From Lachnoclostridium sp. (GTDB taxonomy: Bacteria > Bacillota_A > Clostridia > Lachnospirales > Lachnospiraceae): DNA of 25,063 nucleotides. The DNA lies in assembly GCA_015057755.1 (NCBI GenBank), contig SVDR01000037.1, forward strand, positions 1 through 25,063, written 5' to 3'. The stretch's first letter is position 1; each line of letters starts with the position of its first letter. The translations under genes and the position numbers were made by a program. The notes below the pieces were generated by a model. That model was not told where the DNA came from, did not search any database, and saw only the letters and a program-made list of their open reading frames with translations. Positions 7,173-15,516 of the stretch are shown one piece after another.

Positions 7173-7841
7173 ATGGAAAGACAGGTTGATTTAAACGCAA
7201 TTTCTGATGGAAGATTATATGGTTTAGAGGACATGGTAAGAGCAGACTGCGCAGGTTGCGCAGGCTGCTCTGCGTGTTGCATGGGGATGGGAAAATCCGT
7301 AGTCTTAGACCCGTATGATGTATACCGGTTGGTAAATGGAACCGGAATGAGCTTTGAAACGCTGCTCCAGAAACACCTGGAGCTGAATGTGGTGGACGGT
7401 GTGATCCTTCCGAATTTAAAGATGGCAGGAGCACAGGAAGCATGTGCATTCCTCAATGAAGAGGGACGCTGCAGTGTGCATCCGTACCGCCCGGGTATCT
7501 GCAGGATCTTCCCGTTGGGACGTCTTTACGAAAATGGCAGTTTTCAGTATATTCTGCAGGTAAATGAATGTAAAAAAGGAAATCGTTCCAAAGTAAAAGT
7601 GAAAAAATGGATCGATACACCGAATGCAAAACAGTATGACCAGTATATTTCCAACTGGCATTATTTCTTAAAAGACCTCGAGAAGCTTGTGAAAGCGGAT
7701 GCAGAGGGAAAAACAGCAAAAGCCATCAGCATGTATGTGCTGAAAATATTTTATCTGACAGGATTTTCTGCGGAACAGGATTTCTTTGAACAGTTTTACA
7801 GCCGGTTAGAGACAGCCGGAAAGTTCTTCCGTTTGCAGTAG
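7173..7841 (+). CDS. YkgJ-family cysteine cluster protein (UPF0153)
   Basis: A 222-residue soluble protein. Cysteines at 26, 29, 32, 35 and 36 (C-x2-C-x2-C-x2-CC), then at 91, 100 and 110 in ACAFLNEEGRCSVHPYRPG followed by ICRIFPLGR, and at 133, give the metal-ligand pattern of the YkgJ/UPF0153 family, thought to bind zinc or an iron-sulfur cluster. No biochemical role is established for this family. The start lies 8 bases after the preceding PBP stop with GAGGT upstream, so it is in that operon, wedged between two class B PBPs. That location suggests a link to envelope or sporulation biology, but function is unknown. Confidence 0.88.
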   Translation: MERQVDLNAISDGRLYGLEDMVRADCAGCAGCSACCMGMGKSVVLDPYDVYRLVNGTGMSFETLLQKHLELNVVDGVILPNLKMAGAQEACAFLNEEGRCSVHPYRPGICRIFPLGRLYENGSFQYILQVNECKKGNRSKVKVKKWIDTPNAKQYDQYISNWHYFLKDLEKLVKADAEGKTAKAISMYVLKIFYLTGFSAEQDFFEQFYSRLETAGKFFRLQ

Positions 7842-7845
7842 GAAC

Positions 7846-7885
7846 TTGACCAAACGGACATAATTTGACCGAAACGAAATATAAT
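7846..7885 (+). repeat. Pair of promoter-like direct repeats before the SpoVD-like gene
   Basis: TTGACC occurs at 7846-7851 and 7865-7870, 19 bp apart, each followed by AAACG-like sequence and an ATAAT end (7860-7864 and 7881-7885). The perfect TATAAT at 7880-7885 is 9 bp from one TTGACC and 28 bp from the other, so neither makes a standard sigma-A promoter. CGGACA at 7855-7860 would give a 19-bp spacer. The block may be a regulated promoter or operator for the downstream PBP; this is a guess. Confidence 0.4.
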
Positions 7886-7917
7886 GAGTAACAAGACATT
7901 TGTGCAGGTGTGGATGG

Positions 7918-9651
7918 ATGAATTCCTTTTTGACGCACCATCGGCGGAAAATTCTTATGGTTACCATTGGCTCAGCTCTTTTGATCCTGGGACTGATCGG
8001 ACAGTTGGGGTACCTGATGATCTTTCGGTCAGAATATTACAGTGAGCGGGCAGATGAACTGCATGAGCGGGAGAGGACCATTAAGGCTGCCCGTGGAGAG
8101 ATCGTAGACCGAAATGGAACGGTCATTGCAACAAACCGTACGGTCTGTACGGTTTCTGTCATTTACAATCAGGTCGAAGATCGGGAACAGGTTATCGAAG
8201 TGCTCTGCAAAGAGCTGGCACTCTCGGAAAGTGAGGTCCGGAAGAAAGTGGAAAAACGTTCTTCCAGAGAGATCATTAAGACCAACGTGGATAAGGCAGA
8301 CGGAGACCGGATCCGCAAATACAATCTTGCGGGAGTGAAAGTCGATGAGGATTACAAACGGTATTATCCCTACCAGAGTCTGGCTTCAAAAGTGCTGGGG
8401 TTTACCGGTGCGGATAACCAGGGAATCATCGGGCTGGAGGTCAAATACGAGTCTTATCTGAAAGGGCGGGACGGAGTGATCCTGACTCTGGCAGATGCAA
8501 AAGGCGTGGAGCTGGAATATGCTGCGGAAGACCGGGTGGAGCCCATTGCGGGAAATACTCTGACGGTCAGCCTGGATGTAAATATTCAGAAATATGCGGA
8601 ACAGGCAGCCTATCAGGTCATGGAGAAGAAGGGAGCCAAAGCGGTTTCCATCGTAATCATGAATCCGCAGAACGGTGAGATTTATGCCATGGTCAATGCT
8701 CCGGAGTTTAATCTGAACGATCCGTTTCAGCTTGGAACCGATGCGGTTTATGGTTCGGCGGAGGAAAAACAGGATCTTCTGAATCAAATGTGGAGAAATC
8801 GCTGCATTAACGATACCTACGAACCTGGTTCTACTTTTAAGATTATTACAGCTGCGGCCGGTTTAGAGGCCGGTGTGGTATCGTTGACAGATTCTTTTTC
8901 CTGTCCCGGATTCCGGATCGTGGAAGACCGGAAGATCCGCTGCCACAAGGTCGGCGGTCACGGCGGGGAAACATTCCTGCAGGGAGCTATGAATTCCTGC
9001 AACCCGGTGTTCATCGATGTGGGACAGCGGTTGGGCGTGGAATCATTTTATCATTATTTTGAACAGTTTGGTCTGCTGGGCAAGACCGGGATCGATCTTC
9101 CGGGCGAGGCGGCGACCATTATGCATAAAAAAGAAAATATGGGGCTGGTGGAACTGGCGACCGTGTCCTTCGGTCAGTCATTCCAGATCACTCCCATGCA
9201 GCTTCTAACAACGGCTTCTTCTATTATAAATGGAGGAAACCGGATCACACCTCATTTTGCTGTGAAGGCAGAAAGCAAAGACGGAACCAGGGTGCGGGAA
9301 TTTACGTATCCGGTCCGGGAAGGTGTGGTGTCGGAACAGACCAGCGAGACCATGCGCTATGTGCTCGGTCAGGTGGTCGCAGAAGGCAGCGGAAATAAAG
9401 CGCAGGTGGAAGGCTATTCGGTCGGAGGAAAAACAGCCACCTCAGAAAAACTTCCGCGCAGTCTGAAAAAATATATTTCTTCGTTCCTTGGATTTGCACC
9501 GGCGGAAGATCCGCAGGTGATCGCCTTGATTACCATCGATGAACCGGTGGGAATTTATTATGGAGGTACGATCGCAGCTCCGGTGATCGGAGATATTTTT
9601 GAAATGATCCTTCCATATTTGGGGATTGAAGCAAATATTCTAATTGATTAA
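7918..9651 (+). CDS. Class B penicillin-binding protein, SpoVD-like, with a KTA third motif
   Basis: A 577-residue class B PBP with a membrane span near 11-35, dimerization motif ARGEIVDRNG at 58-67 and a transpeptidase domain from about 215 to the end. Active-site motifs are S305-T-F-K308, S360-C-N362 and K505-T-A507. The last normally reads KTG. I chose the ATG at 7918, seven bases after AGGTG; a TTG at 7900 is in frame but poorly placed. Its place before mraY is the spoVD position in Bacillus subtilis. SpoVD makes spore cortex peptidoglycan with SpoVE, so a sporulation role is likely, but a second vegetative PBP is possible. It lacks the C-terminal PASTA domain of B. subtilis SpoVD. It is separated from the YkgJ gene by 76 bases holding promoter-like repeats. 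Confidence 0.9.
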   Translation: MNSFLTHHRRKILMVTIGSALLILGLIGQLGYLMIFRSEYYSERADELHERERTIKAARGEIVDRNGTVIATNRTVCTVSVIYNQVEDREQVIEVLCKELALSESEVRKKVEKRSSREIIKTNVDKADGDRIRKYNLAGVKVDEDYKRYYPYQSLASKVLGFTGADNQGIIGLEVKYESYLKGRDGVILTLADAKGVELEYAAEDRVEPIAGNTLTVSLDVNIQKYAEQAAYQVMEKKGAKAVSIVIMNPQNGEIYAMVNAPEFNLNDPFQLGTDAVYGSAEEKQDLLNQMWRNRCINDTYEPGSTFKIITAAAGLEAGVVSLTDSFSCPGFRIVEDRKIRCHKVGGHGGETFLQGAMNSCNPVFIDVGQRLGVESFYHYFEQFGLLGKTGIDLPGEAATIMHKKENMGLVELATVSFGQSFQITPMQLLTTASSIINGGNRITPHFAVKAESKDGTRVREFTYPVREGVVSEQTSETMRYVLGQVVAEGSGNKAQVEGYSVGGKTATSEKLPRSLKKYISSFLGFAPAEDPQVIALITIDEPVGIYYGGTIAAPVIGDIFEMILPYLGIEANILID

Positions 9652-9672
9652 TTGGAAAAAAGGACGTATACT
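9644..9672 (+). promoter_or_regulatory. Candidate internal promoter for mraY-murD-ftsW-ftsQ
   Basis: TTGATT (9644-9649), a 17-bp spacer, and TATACT (9667-9672) overlap the end of the upstream PBP gene and lie about 50 bases before the mraY start. This would let precursor-synthesis genes be expressed independently of the SpoVD-like gene. Confidence 0.6.
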
Positions 9673-9723
9673 AGATAAGAAAATTAAAATAGGGGAAATT
9701 TACATAAGAGATAGAGGTGCAGT

Positions 9724-10692
9724 ATGGTAAATGAAACAATCCTGGCGGTGATCATCGCCTTTGCAATCAGCGCGGCTCTTTGCCCGGTGGTAATTCCGTT
9801 CCTTCACAAGTTAAAATTTGGACAGCAGGTCAGAGATGACGGTCCGCAGGCACATTTGAAAAAACAGGGCACTCCGACCATGGGCGGCGTAGTGTTCGTG
9901 CTCAGTGTGATCATCACTTCATTATTTTACATGAAAGATTATCCGAAGATCATTCCGATCCTGTTTATGACCGTGGGATTTGGTATGGTCGGATTTTTAG
10001 ATGACTATATCAAGATCGTTAAGAAAAATTCGGACGGTCTCAGTCCGAAGCAGAAACTTCTGTTCCAGTTTGTGATCACAGGTATCTTCGCTTATTACCT
10101 GATGACTTCTAAGGAAGTGGGAACCGGAATGCTGATCCCGTTCACAGGCGGTATGGAAAACGGCTTTTATCTGGAACTCGGCTGGCTGTTTATCCCGGCT
10201 CTGTTCTTTATCGTATTAGGAACTGACAACGGTGTGAACTTCACAGACGGTCTGGACGGACTCTGCACAAGCGTGACGATCCTGGTTGCCACATTCTTCA
10301 CTGTGGTTGCCATCGGGGAAAATGCAGGTATCAGCCCGATCACAGGCGCTGTTGTGGGAAGTCTGCTTGGATTCCTGTTATTCAACGTATATCCGGCGAA
10401 AGTGTTCATGGGCGATACAGGTTCCCTGGCACTGGGCGGCTTCGTGGCATCCAGCGCATTTATGATGCAGATGCCTCTGTTTATCGCCATCGTTGGTATG
10501 ATCTACATGGTGGAAGTCCTTTCCGTTATCATTCAGGTAACTTACTTTAAGAAAACAGGCGGAAAACGTATTTTCAAAATGGCTCCGATCCACCACCACT
10601 TTGAGCTTTGCGGATGGTCCGAGACAAGAGTCGTTGCAGTATTTTCAATCATTACAGCAATCCTTTGTCTGATTGCATACTTAGGATTATAG
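9724..10692 (+). CDS. mraY: Phospho-N-acetylmuramoyl-pentapeptide transferase MraY
   Basis: A 322-residue polytopic membrane enzyme that joins UDP-MurNAc-pentapeptide to undecaprenyl phosphate, forming lipid I. Signature elements are HLKKQGTPTMGG at 44-55, the Asp pair FLDDYIKI at 91-98, NFTDGLDGL at 172-180, FMGDTGS with the catalytic Asp at 231, and the cytoplasmic PIHHHFELCGW at 288-298. About ten membrane spans are visible. GAGGTG before the ATG supports the start. It is followed by murD after 11 bases. Confidence 0.98.
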   Translation: MVNETILAVIIAFAISAALCPVVIPFLHKLKFGQQVRDDGPQAHLKKQGTPTMGGVVFVLSVIITSLFYMKDYPKIIPILFMTVGFGMVGFLDDYIKIVKKNSDGLSPKQKLLFQFVITGIFAYYLMTSKEVGTGMLIPFTGGMENGFYLELGWLFIPALFFIVLGTDNGVNFTDGLDGLCTSVTILVATFFTVVAIGENAGISPITGAVVGSLLGFLLFNVYPAKVFMGDTGSLALGGFVASSAFMMQMPLFIAIVGMIYMVEVLSVIIQVTYFKKTGGKRIFKMAPIHHHFELCGWSETRVVAVFSIITAILCLIAYLGL

Positions 10693-10703
10693 GAGGAAGA
10701 ACT

Positions 10704-12050
10704 ATGTCACAGAAAGTATTAGTAGCCGGAACAGGCATCAGCGGTATCGCAGCAGCGAAGCTTCTTCTCGCACAGGGCGGCGAAGTTGTATTATATGACG
10801 GTAATGAAAAATTATCCGTAGAGGATTTAAAGGCGAAATTTGACGAAGGTGCAAAAGTGACAGTAATCCTCGGCGAATTAAAGAAATTAGATCTGACAGG
10901 CGTAGAGCTTGCTGTCATCAGCCCGGGTATTTCCCTCGAGGCTCCGTTCGTGGCAGTGATCGATGAGGCGAAGGTTCCGATCTGGAGTGAGATCGAGCTC
11001 GCTTACCACTGCACAAAGGGTAAGATCGCAGCGATCACAGGTACAAACGGCAAGACAACAACAACAGCACTGACAGGAGAGATCATGAAGCACTTCTGCG
11101 AAAGTGTATTTGTGGTTGGCAATATTGGCGACCCGTATGCGTTACATGCACTTGAGACAACGGATGATTCCGTAACGGTTGCAGAGATCTCCAGCTTCAT
11201 GCTTGAGACTATCATGGATTTCCGTCCGAATGTATCTGCGATCACTAATATCACTCCGGATCATCTGGACCGTCACAAAACCATGGAGTGCTATATTCAG
11301 GTAAAAGAGGGTATCGCGAGAAATCAGACAGAGGAAGACACTTGTGTCCTCAACTATGATGATCCGGTCCTCAGAGAATTTGGCAAGACATTATCCTGCA
11401 AGGTTCTGTATTTCAGCCGCAAAGAGCAGTTAGAGAGCGGAATTTTCATGGATGGCGATATGATCATCTACAGACATGACGGAAAGAACGAAGATGTTCT
11501 GAATGTAAATGAGTTAAATATCATCGGCGGTCACAATCATGAAAATGTGATGACAGCAGTTGGTATTACACTGAGCCTTGGTGTTCCGATGGATGTGATC
11601 GCAAAGGCTTGTAAAGAGTTCAAAGCAGTAGAACACAGAATCGAGTTCGTAAGAGAGCGTTTCGGTGTAAAATATTACAATGATTCCAAGGGAACCAATC
11701 CGGATGCAGCGATCCAGGCGATCAAAGCGATGCCGGGTCCAACCCTTCTGATCGCAGGTGGTTACGACAAACACTCTGAGTACGATGAGTGGATTGAGAG
11801 CTTTGACGGAAAGGTGCGTTACCTGGTGCTGATCGGTCAGACAAGAGATAAGATCGCTGAGTGTGCAAGAAAGCACGGTATGAATGATATTATGTATGCG
11901 GAGGATCTGAAAGAGGCCGTTCAGGTTTGTGCATCCTACGCAAACAGCGGAGATTTCGTTCTCCTTTCTCCGGCTTGTGCAAGCTGGGGACAGTTTAAGA
12001 ATTTTGAAGAGCGCGGAAGAATGTTCAAAGATTTCGTAAACGCTCTGTAA
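10704..12050 (+). CDS. murD: UDP-N-acetylmuramoylalanine--D-glutamate ligase MurD
   Basis: A 448-residue cytoplasmic Mur ligase that adds D-glutamate to UDP-MurNAc-L-Ala using ATP. The N-terminal nucleotide-binding motif GTGISGIAAA is at 9-18, the ATP-binding loop GTNGKTTT at 113-120, NITPDHLDRH in the central domain, and YYNDSKGTNPDA at the start of the C-terminal domain. The ATG at 10704 follows a perfect AGGAGG by seven bases. The frame is open upstream to 10608, but that part overlaps mraY and is not coding. The usual neighbours murE and murG are absent. Confidence 0.97.
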   Translation: MSQKVLVAGTGISGIAAAKLLLAQGGEVVLYDGNEKLSVEDLKAKFDEGAKVTVILGELKKLDLTGVELAVISPGISLEAPFVAVIDEAKVPIWSEIELAYHCTKGKIAAITGTNGKTTTTALTGEIMKHFCESVFVVGNIGDPYALHALETTDDSVTVAEISSFMLETIMDFRPNVSAITNITPDHLDRHKTMECYIQVKEGIARNQTEEDTCVLNYDDPVLREFGKTLSCKVLYFSRKEQLESGIFMDGDMIIYRHDGKNEDVLNVNELNIIGGHNHENVMTAVGITLSLGVPMDVIAKACKEFKAVEHRIEFVRERFGVKYYNDSKGTNPDAAIQAIKAMPGPTLLIAGGYDKHSEYDEWIESFDGKVRYLVLIGQTRDKIAECARKHGMNDIMYAEDLKEAVQVCASYANSGDFVLLSPACASWGQFKNFEERGRMFKDFVNAL

Positions 12051-12088
12051 TGTAAAATGCTGATTTGGCAGAACAGGAGGAAGGCGAC

Positions 12089-13249
12089 ATGCAACAGGCG
12101 CAGCCCGTAAAAAAGAAAAAGAAAAAACTGCGCAGATATTATGACTATAGTCTGCTGTTCACGATCATCTTCCTGACCGTGTTCGGTCTGATCATGATCT
12201 ACAGTTCCAGTTCGTACAATGCGCAGATTGACGGAAAAGCACCGTCTTATTACATGACCAGACAGATGTATATCGCGTTGGGCGGTTTTGCGGGAATGCT
12301 GTTCATTTCCAAGCTGGATTACCACTGGTTTGCGAAATTCGCACCATTGGCGGTTTTAGTTTCTTATGTCAGCATGATCCTGGTAAACTTTACTCCTCTC
12401 GGAATTGCGCGTAACGGTAAAAAAAGATGGCTGGGCTATGGTTCTCTTACCATTCAGCCGGCAGAGATCGTTAAGATCACTTTGATCCTGGTGCTGGCAG
12501 TGATCATTGCAAATATGGGAAAGAAGATCAACGAGTGGAAGTCCTGGGGTTTTGTATCAGCGCTGTTTCTTCCGTTAGCGCTGATGGTTATGATGAACAA
12601 CCTGAGCTCTGGTATCATTATCTGTGGCATTGCGATCGTGATGATGTTCGTTGCCAATAAGAGAAAGTGGCCGTTTGTTTTGTTTATTGTTTCAGTAGCA
12701 GCCGTCATTTTGTTTGCGCCCACGGTAGCGATTGCGTTAGAAGAGGCAGGTATTCTTCAGGAATATCAGCTTAGACGAATTCTGGTGTGGAAAAACCCGG
12801 AGGCGTACCCGACAGACGGCGGATATCAGGTGCTTCAGGGACTGTATGCCATCGGTTCCGGCGGACTTCTTGGAAAGGGCCTGGGCCAGAGTATTCAGAA
12901 GCTGAGTTTCCTTCCGGAGCCGCAGAATGATATGATCTTTGCGATCATTTGCGAAGAGCTTGGTCTGTTTGGTGCCGTGATGGTTATTTTCCTGTTTATG
13001 TTTATGATCTACCGTTTCATGCGTATTGCCAACAGCGCGCCGGACATCTTCGGCTCCTTCCTGGTAATCGGAGTGCTGGCTCATATCGCGATCCAGGTTA
13101 TCCTGAACATCGCGGTAGTAACCAACGTGATCCCGAACACCGGTATTACATTACCGTTTATCAGTTACGGAGGTACGTCCATCCTGTTCCTGATGCTGGA
13201 GATGGGAATCGTACTCAGCGTATCAAACGGAATTACACTGGAATCTTAG
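12089..13249 (+). CDS. ftsW: Lipid II polymerase / SEDS cell division protein FtsW
   Basis: A 386-residue SEDS-family membrane protein with about ten spans. The signature VIPNTGITLPFISYGGTS lies near residues 345-364, and the LSSGIIICG and PEPQNDMIFAIICEELG segments match FtsW/RodA/SpoVE proteins. FtsW polymerizes lipid II into glycan strands with its partner class B PBP. The ATG at 12089 has AGGAGG at 12075-12080 (spacing 8); a TTG at 12065 lies upstream of that site and is rejected. A lysine-rich run (residues 8-14) marks the cytoplasmic N-terminus. The spoVE position of B. subtilis is equivalent, and with two class B PBPs upstream this single SEDS gene could serve septum, cortex, or both. 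Confidence 0.94.
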   Translation: MQQAQPVKKKKKKLRRYYDYSLLFTIIFLTVFGLIMIYSSSSYNAQIDGKAPSYYMTRQMYIALGGFAGMLFISKLDYHWFAKFAPLAVLVSYVSMILVNFTPLGIARNGKKRWLGYGSLTIQPAEIVKITLILVLAVIIANMGKKINEWKSWGFVSALFLPLALMVMMNNLSSGIIICGIAIVMMFVANKRKWPFVLFIVSVAAVILFAPTVAIALEEAGILQEYQLRRILVWKNPEAYPTDGGYQVLQGLYAIGSGGLLGKGLGQSIQKLSFLPEPQNDMIFAIICEELGLFGAVMVIFLFMFMIYRFMRIANSAPDIFGSFLVIGVLAHIAIQVILNIAVVTNVIPNTGITLPFISYGGTSILFLMLEMGIVLSVSNGITLES

Positions 13250-13265
13250 TTAGAGGTAACATAAA

Positions 13266-14039
13266 ATGAGAAGAAGAAGAGGAAGAGGGTACTCCGGTTT
13301 CAGCGGGTACAGAAGAAGACGCGGAAAAGGAAAGACCGTGGCCATCGTGCTTGGTGTGATCCTTGCTGTCGTACTTCTCATCGGTATTCTGTTATGTGCG
13401 GTTCAGATCAAAGAGATTGAAGTGACCGGAAACAAGCACTACACAGAAGAGCAGATCATTGATCTGATCTTTGATGAAAAGTGGTCCAAAAATTCTGCAT
13501 ACTGCTATTATGAAAATAATTTTCAGGAACCGAAATCCATTCCGTTCATTGAAGAATATAAAGTAGAATTCCAGAGCCCTACAAAAGTGAGGATCGTTGT
13601 TTTTGAGAAGAGTGTGGTTGGCTATGTTTCTTATATGAGCAGCTACATGTATTTTGATAAAGACGGTATCATTGTGGAAAGTTCTGTGGAACAGCTTCCG
13701 GGCATTCCGTGGATCACAGGCATGGAATTCGGACATATTGTCCTCCACCAGCCGCTTCCGGTGGCAAATCAGTCGATCTTCGACCAGATTTTGAATCTGA
13801 CTCAGGTTCTTTCTGTCAACGGTGTCAAGGTGGACAAGATTAATTACAACAGCTTTTTAGAAGCAGAGCTGACGATTGGTGATATCATCGTAGAGCTTGG
13901 AAATGACGATAATCTCAATGGAAAAGTCTCTGAACTGAGTGATATTTTACCGGAACTTACGGGTCTTTCCGGAACACTTTATCTGGACAGCTACGATGAA
14001 AATAACAGCAATCCGATGTACACATTTAAGAAAAATTAG
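13266..14039 (+). CDS. ftsQ: Cell division protein FtsQ/DivIB
   Basis: A 257-residue bitopic protein: a strongly basic cytoplasmic N-terminus (MRRRRGRGYSGFSGYRRRRG), one membrane span near residues 25-46, and an extracytoplasmic POTRA domain beginning IKEIEVTGNKHYTEEQII near 48-65, followed by the beta domain to the C-terminus. DivIB/FtsQ bridges FtsL-DivIC and the septal synthase. GAGGT precedes the ATG, and the gene starts 16 bases after ftsW. It is the last gene of the run. ftsZ begins 153 bases later behind its own promoter. Confidence 0.92.
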   Translation: MRRRRGRGYSGFSGYRRRRGKGKTVAIVLGVILAVVLLIGILLCAVQIKEIEVTGNKHYTEEQIIDLIFDEKWSKNSAYCYYENNFQEPKSIPFIEEYKVEFQSPTKVRIVVFEKSVVGYVSYMSSYMYFDKDGIIVESSVEQLPGIPWITGMEFGHIVLHQPLPVANQSIFDQILNLTQVLSVNGVKVDKINYNSFLEAELTIGDIIVELGNDDNLNGKVSELSDILPELTGLSGTLYLDSYDENNSNPMYTFKKN

Positions 14040-14074
14040 CGGATTGTATTTGTTACAAAAATTTTAAATAATGG

Positions 14075-14103
14075 TTGATATTTTGCGGAAAATCCAATAT
14101 AGT
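14075..14103 (+). promoter_or_regulatory. Sigma-A promoter of ftsZ
   Basis: TTGATA (14075-14080), 17-bp spacer, TATAGT (14098-14103), five of six matches in each box. Transcription should start near 14110, giving a leader of about 80 bases. A second -10-like TATACT at 14105-14110 has no properly spaced -35. Confidence 0.75.
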
Positions 14104-14176
14104 ATATACTAGATTAAATTGGACTGGTTCCATGCAACATATAAATTCAGCAAAAAAAGGCTCTTTCGAGCAGGAA

Positions 14177-14184
14177 AAAGGAGG
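14177..14184 (+). promoter_or_regulatory. Ribosome binding site that fixes the ftsZ TTG start
   Basis: AAAGGAGG ends eight bases before the TTG at 14193. No ATG lies in frame until residue 31, inside the conserved GTP-binding fold, so this site settles the start. A short GCTC-TTTC-GAGC hairpin lies just upstream (14162-14173). Confidence 0.85.
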
Positions 14185-14192
14185 ATACACCC

Positions 14193-15365
14193 TTGTTAGA
14201 AATTAAGATCAACGAGGCAGAGAACGCCGCAAGAATTCTTGTAATCGGTGTAGGCGGCGCTGGTAATAACGCAATTAACCGTATGGTTGAAGAAAATATT
14301 ATGGGAGTTGAGTTTATCGGTATCAACACAGATAAGCAGGCTCTTCAGTTCTGTAAAGCTCCGACTGCGATGCAGATCGGTGAGAAATTAACAAAAGGTC
14401 TTGGCGCAGGTGCGAAACCGGAGATCGGTGAGAAGGCAGCTGAGGAGAGCCAGGAAGAGTTAGCACAGGCTATGAAGGGTGCTGACATGGTATTCGTTAC
14501 TTGTGGTATGGGTGGCGGTACCGGTACAGGTGCAGCTCCAGTCATCGCTCAGATCGCAAAAGATATGGGCATCCTGACTGTTGGCGTTGTTACAAAACCG
14601 TTCCGTTTCGAGGCAAAACAGCGCATGAACAATGCTCTTAACGGCATTGAGAACTTAAAGAATGCAGTTGATACACTGATCGTGATCCCGAACGACCGTC
14701 TTCTTGAAATCGTTGACAGACGTACAACGATGCCGGAGGCATTAAAGAAAGCTGACGAAGTTCTTCTTCAGTCCGTACAGGGTATCACAGACCTGATCAA
14801 CGTACCGGGTCTTATCAACCTCGACTTCGCTGACGTTCAGACAGTTATGATGGACAAGGGTATCGCTCACATCGGTATCGGTCGTGCGAAGGGTGACGAC
14901 AAGGCTCTTGAGGCTGTTAAGCAGGCAGTTTCCAGCCCGCTTCTCGAGACAACCATCGAAGGTGCTTCTGATGTTATCATCAACATTTCCGGTGATATCA
15001 GCCTGATCGAGGCAAACGAGGCAGCTACTTACGTTCAGGAACTTGCAGGCGACGATGCGAACATCATCTTCGGTGCGATGTACGACGAGTCCATGGAAGA
15101 CGAGGCTACGATCACCGTTATCGCTACAGGTCTTGATGCACACGGTGCAAACACACCGGTTGAGCGTGCGATGAAGGATTTCACAAAGTTTAACAAGGTT
15201 CAGACAGCTCCGAAAGCAGCTCCGGCTCCGAAGGCAGCTCCGGCTGAGGCAGCAGCTACAGCAGCTCCGCAGTTAAACATCCCGAACGCAAGTGCTCCGG
15301 TTTACCGTCCGGCTCAGAGAGAAACTCAGATCAATATTCCGGATTTCTTAAAGAACCGCAGATAA
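14193..15365 (+). CDS. ftsZ: Cell division GTPase FtsZ (TTG start)
   Basis: A 390-residue tubulin homologue that forms the Z ring. [13 protein letters not shown] at 19-31 is the N-terminal nucleotide-binding loop, and the tubulin signature [12 protein letters not shown] lies at 105-116. [11 protein letters not shown] carries the T7 synergy-loop Asp. The C-terminal linker (about 335-378) is Ala/Pro-rich, with repeated KAAP/PKAAP units, and the protein ends in the conserved peptide [11 protein letters not shown], the docking tail for FtsA, SepF and similar partners. Translation starts at TTG, supported by AAAGGAGG at ideal spacing. Unlike in Bacillus, no ftsA precedes it. It has its own promoter and terminator, so it is a monocistronic unit. 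Confidence 0.98.
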   Translation: MLEIKINEAENAARILVIGVGGAGNNAINRMVEENIMGVEFIGINTDKQALQFCKAPTAMQIGEKLTKGLGAGAKPEIGEKAAEESQEELAQAMKGADMVFVTCGMGGGTGTGAAPVIAQIAKDMGILTVGVVTKPFRFEAKQRMNNALNGIENLKNAVDTLIVIPNDRLLEIVDRRTTMPEALKKADEVLLQSVQGITDLINVPGLINLDFADVQTVMMDKGIAHIGIGRAKGDDKALEAVKQAVSSPLLETTIEGASDVIINISGDISLIEANEAATYVQELAGDDANIIFGAMYDESMEDEATITVIATGLDAHGANTPVERAMKDFTKFNKVQTAPKAAPAPKAAPAEAAATAAPQLNIPNASAPVYRPAQRETQINIPDFLKNRR

Positions 15366-15394
15366 TCATCGAAAACAAATCATTTGACAAGTTA

Positions 15395-15427
15395 CAGGTG
15401 TCGTGGTCACACGGCACCTGTTTTGTT
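15395..15427 (+). terminator. Rho-independent terminator of ftsZ
   Basis: An 11-bp stem (15395-15405 with 15410-15420, one G-T pair) encloses the tetraloop GTCA and is followed by TTTTGTT. It separates ftsZ from the sporulation operon. Confidence 0.9.
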
Positions 15428-15484
15428 ATCTAAATCTATCTGAAAATCTTTATTTTTCCCAAAATAAGATGCGAAATTTGCGAT

Positions 15485-15500
15485 GAAAACCCAGGTTTTC
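15485..15500. repeat. 16-bp palindrome upstream of the spoIIG promoter
   Basis: GAAAACC and GGTTTTC form a perfect 7-bp inverted repeat with a 2-base spacer. It ends 10 bases before the -35 box and overlaps one Spo0A-box-like sequence. With such a short spacer it looks more like a dimeric protein site than an RNA hairpin. Binder unknown. Confidence 0.5.
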
Positions 15501-15516
15501 GTCTGTCTGTTTGACA
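15498..15516 (-). promoter_or_regulatory. Two Spo0A-box-like sites overlapping the spoIIG -35 region
   Basis: Read on the minus strand, AGACGAA (15504-15498) and TGTCAAA (15516-15510) each match the Spo0A core TGNCGAA at six of seven positions and are 12 bp apart. The second lies exactly on the -35 box, as the activating Spo0A site does at the Bacillus subtilis spoIIG promoter. Binding is inferred. Confidence 0.5.

Noticed and set aside
14045..14065. TTGTA/TACAA hairpin after ftsQ as a terminator
   Set aside because: Only five A-T-rich base pairs and no proper T-run; too weak to call.
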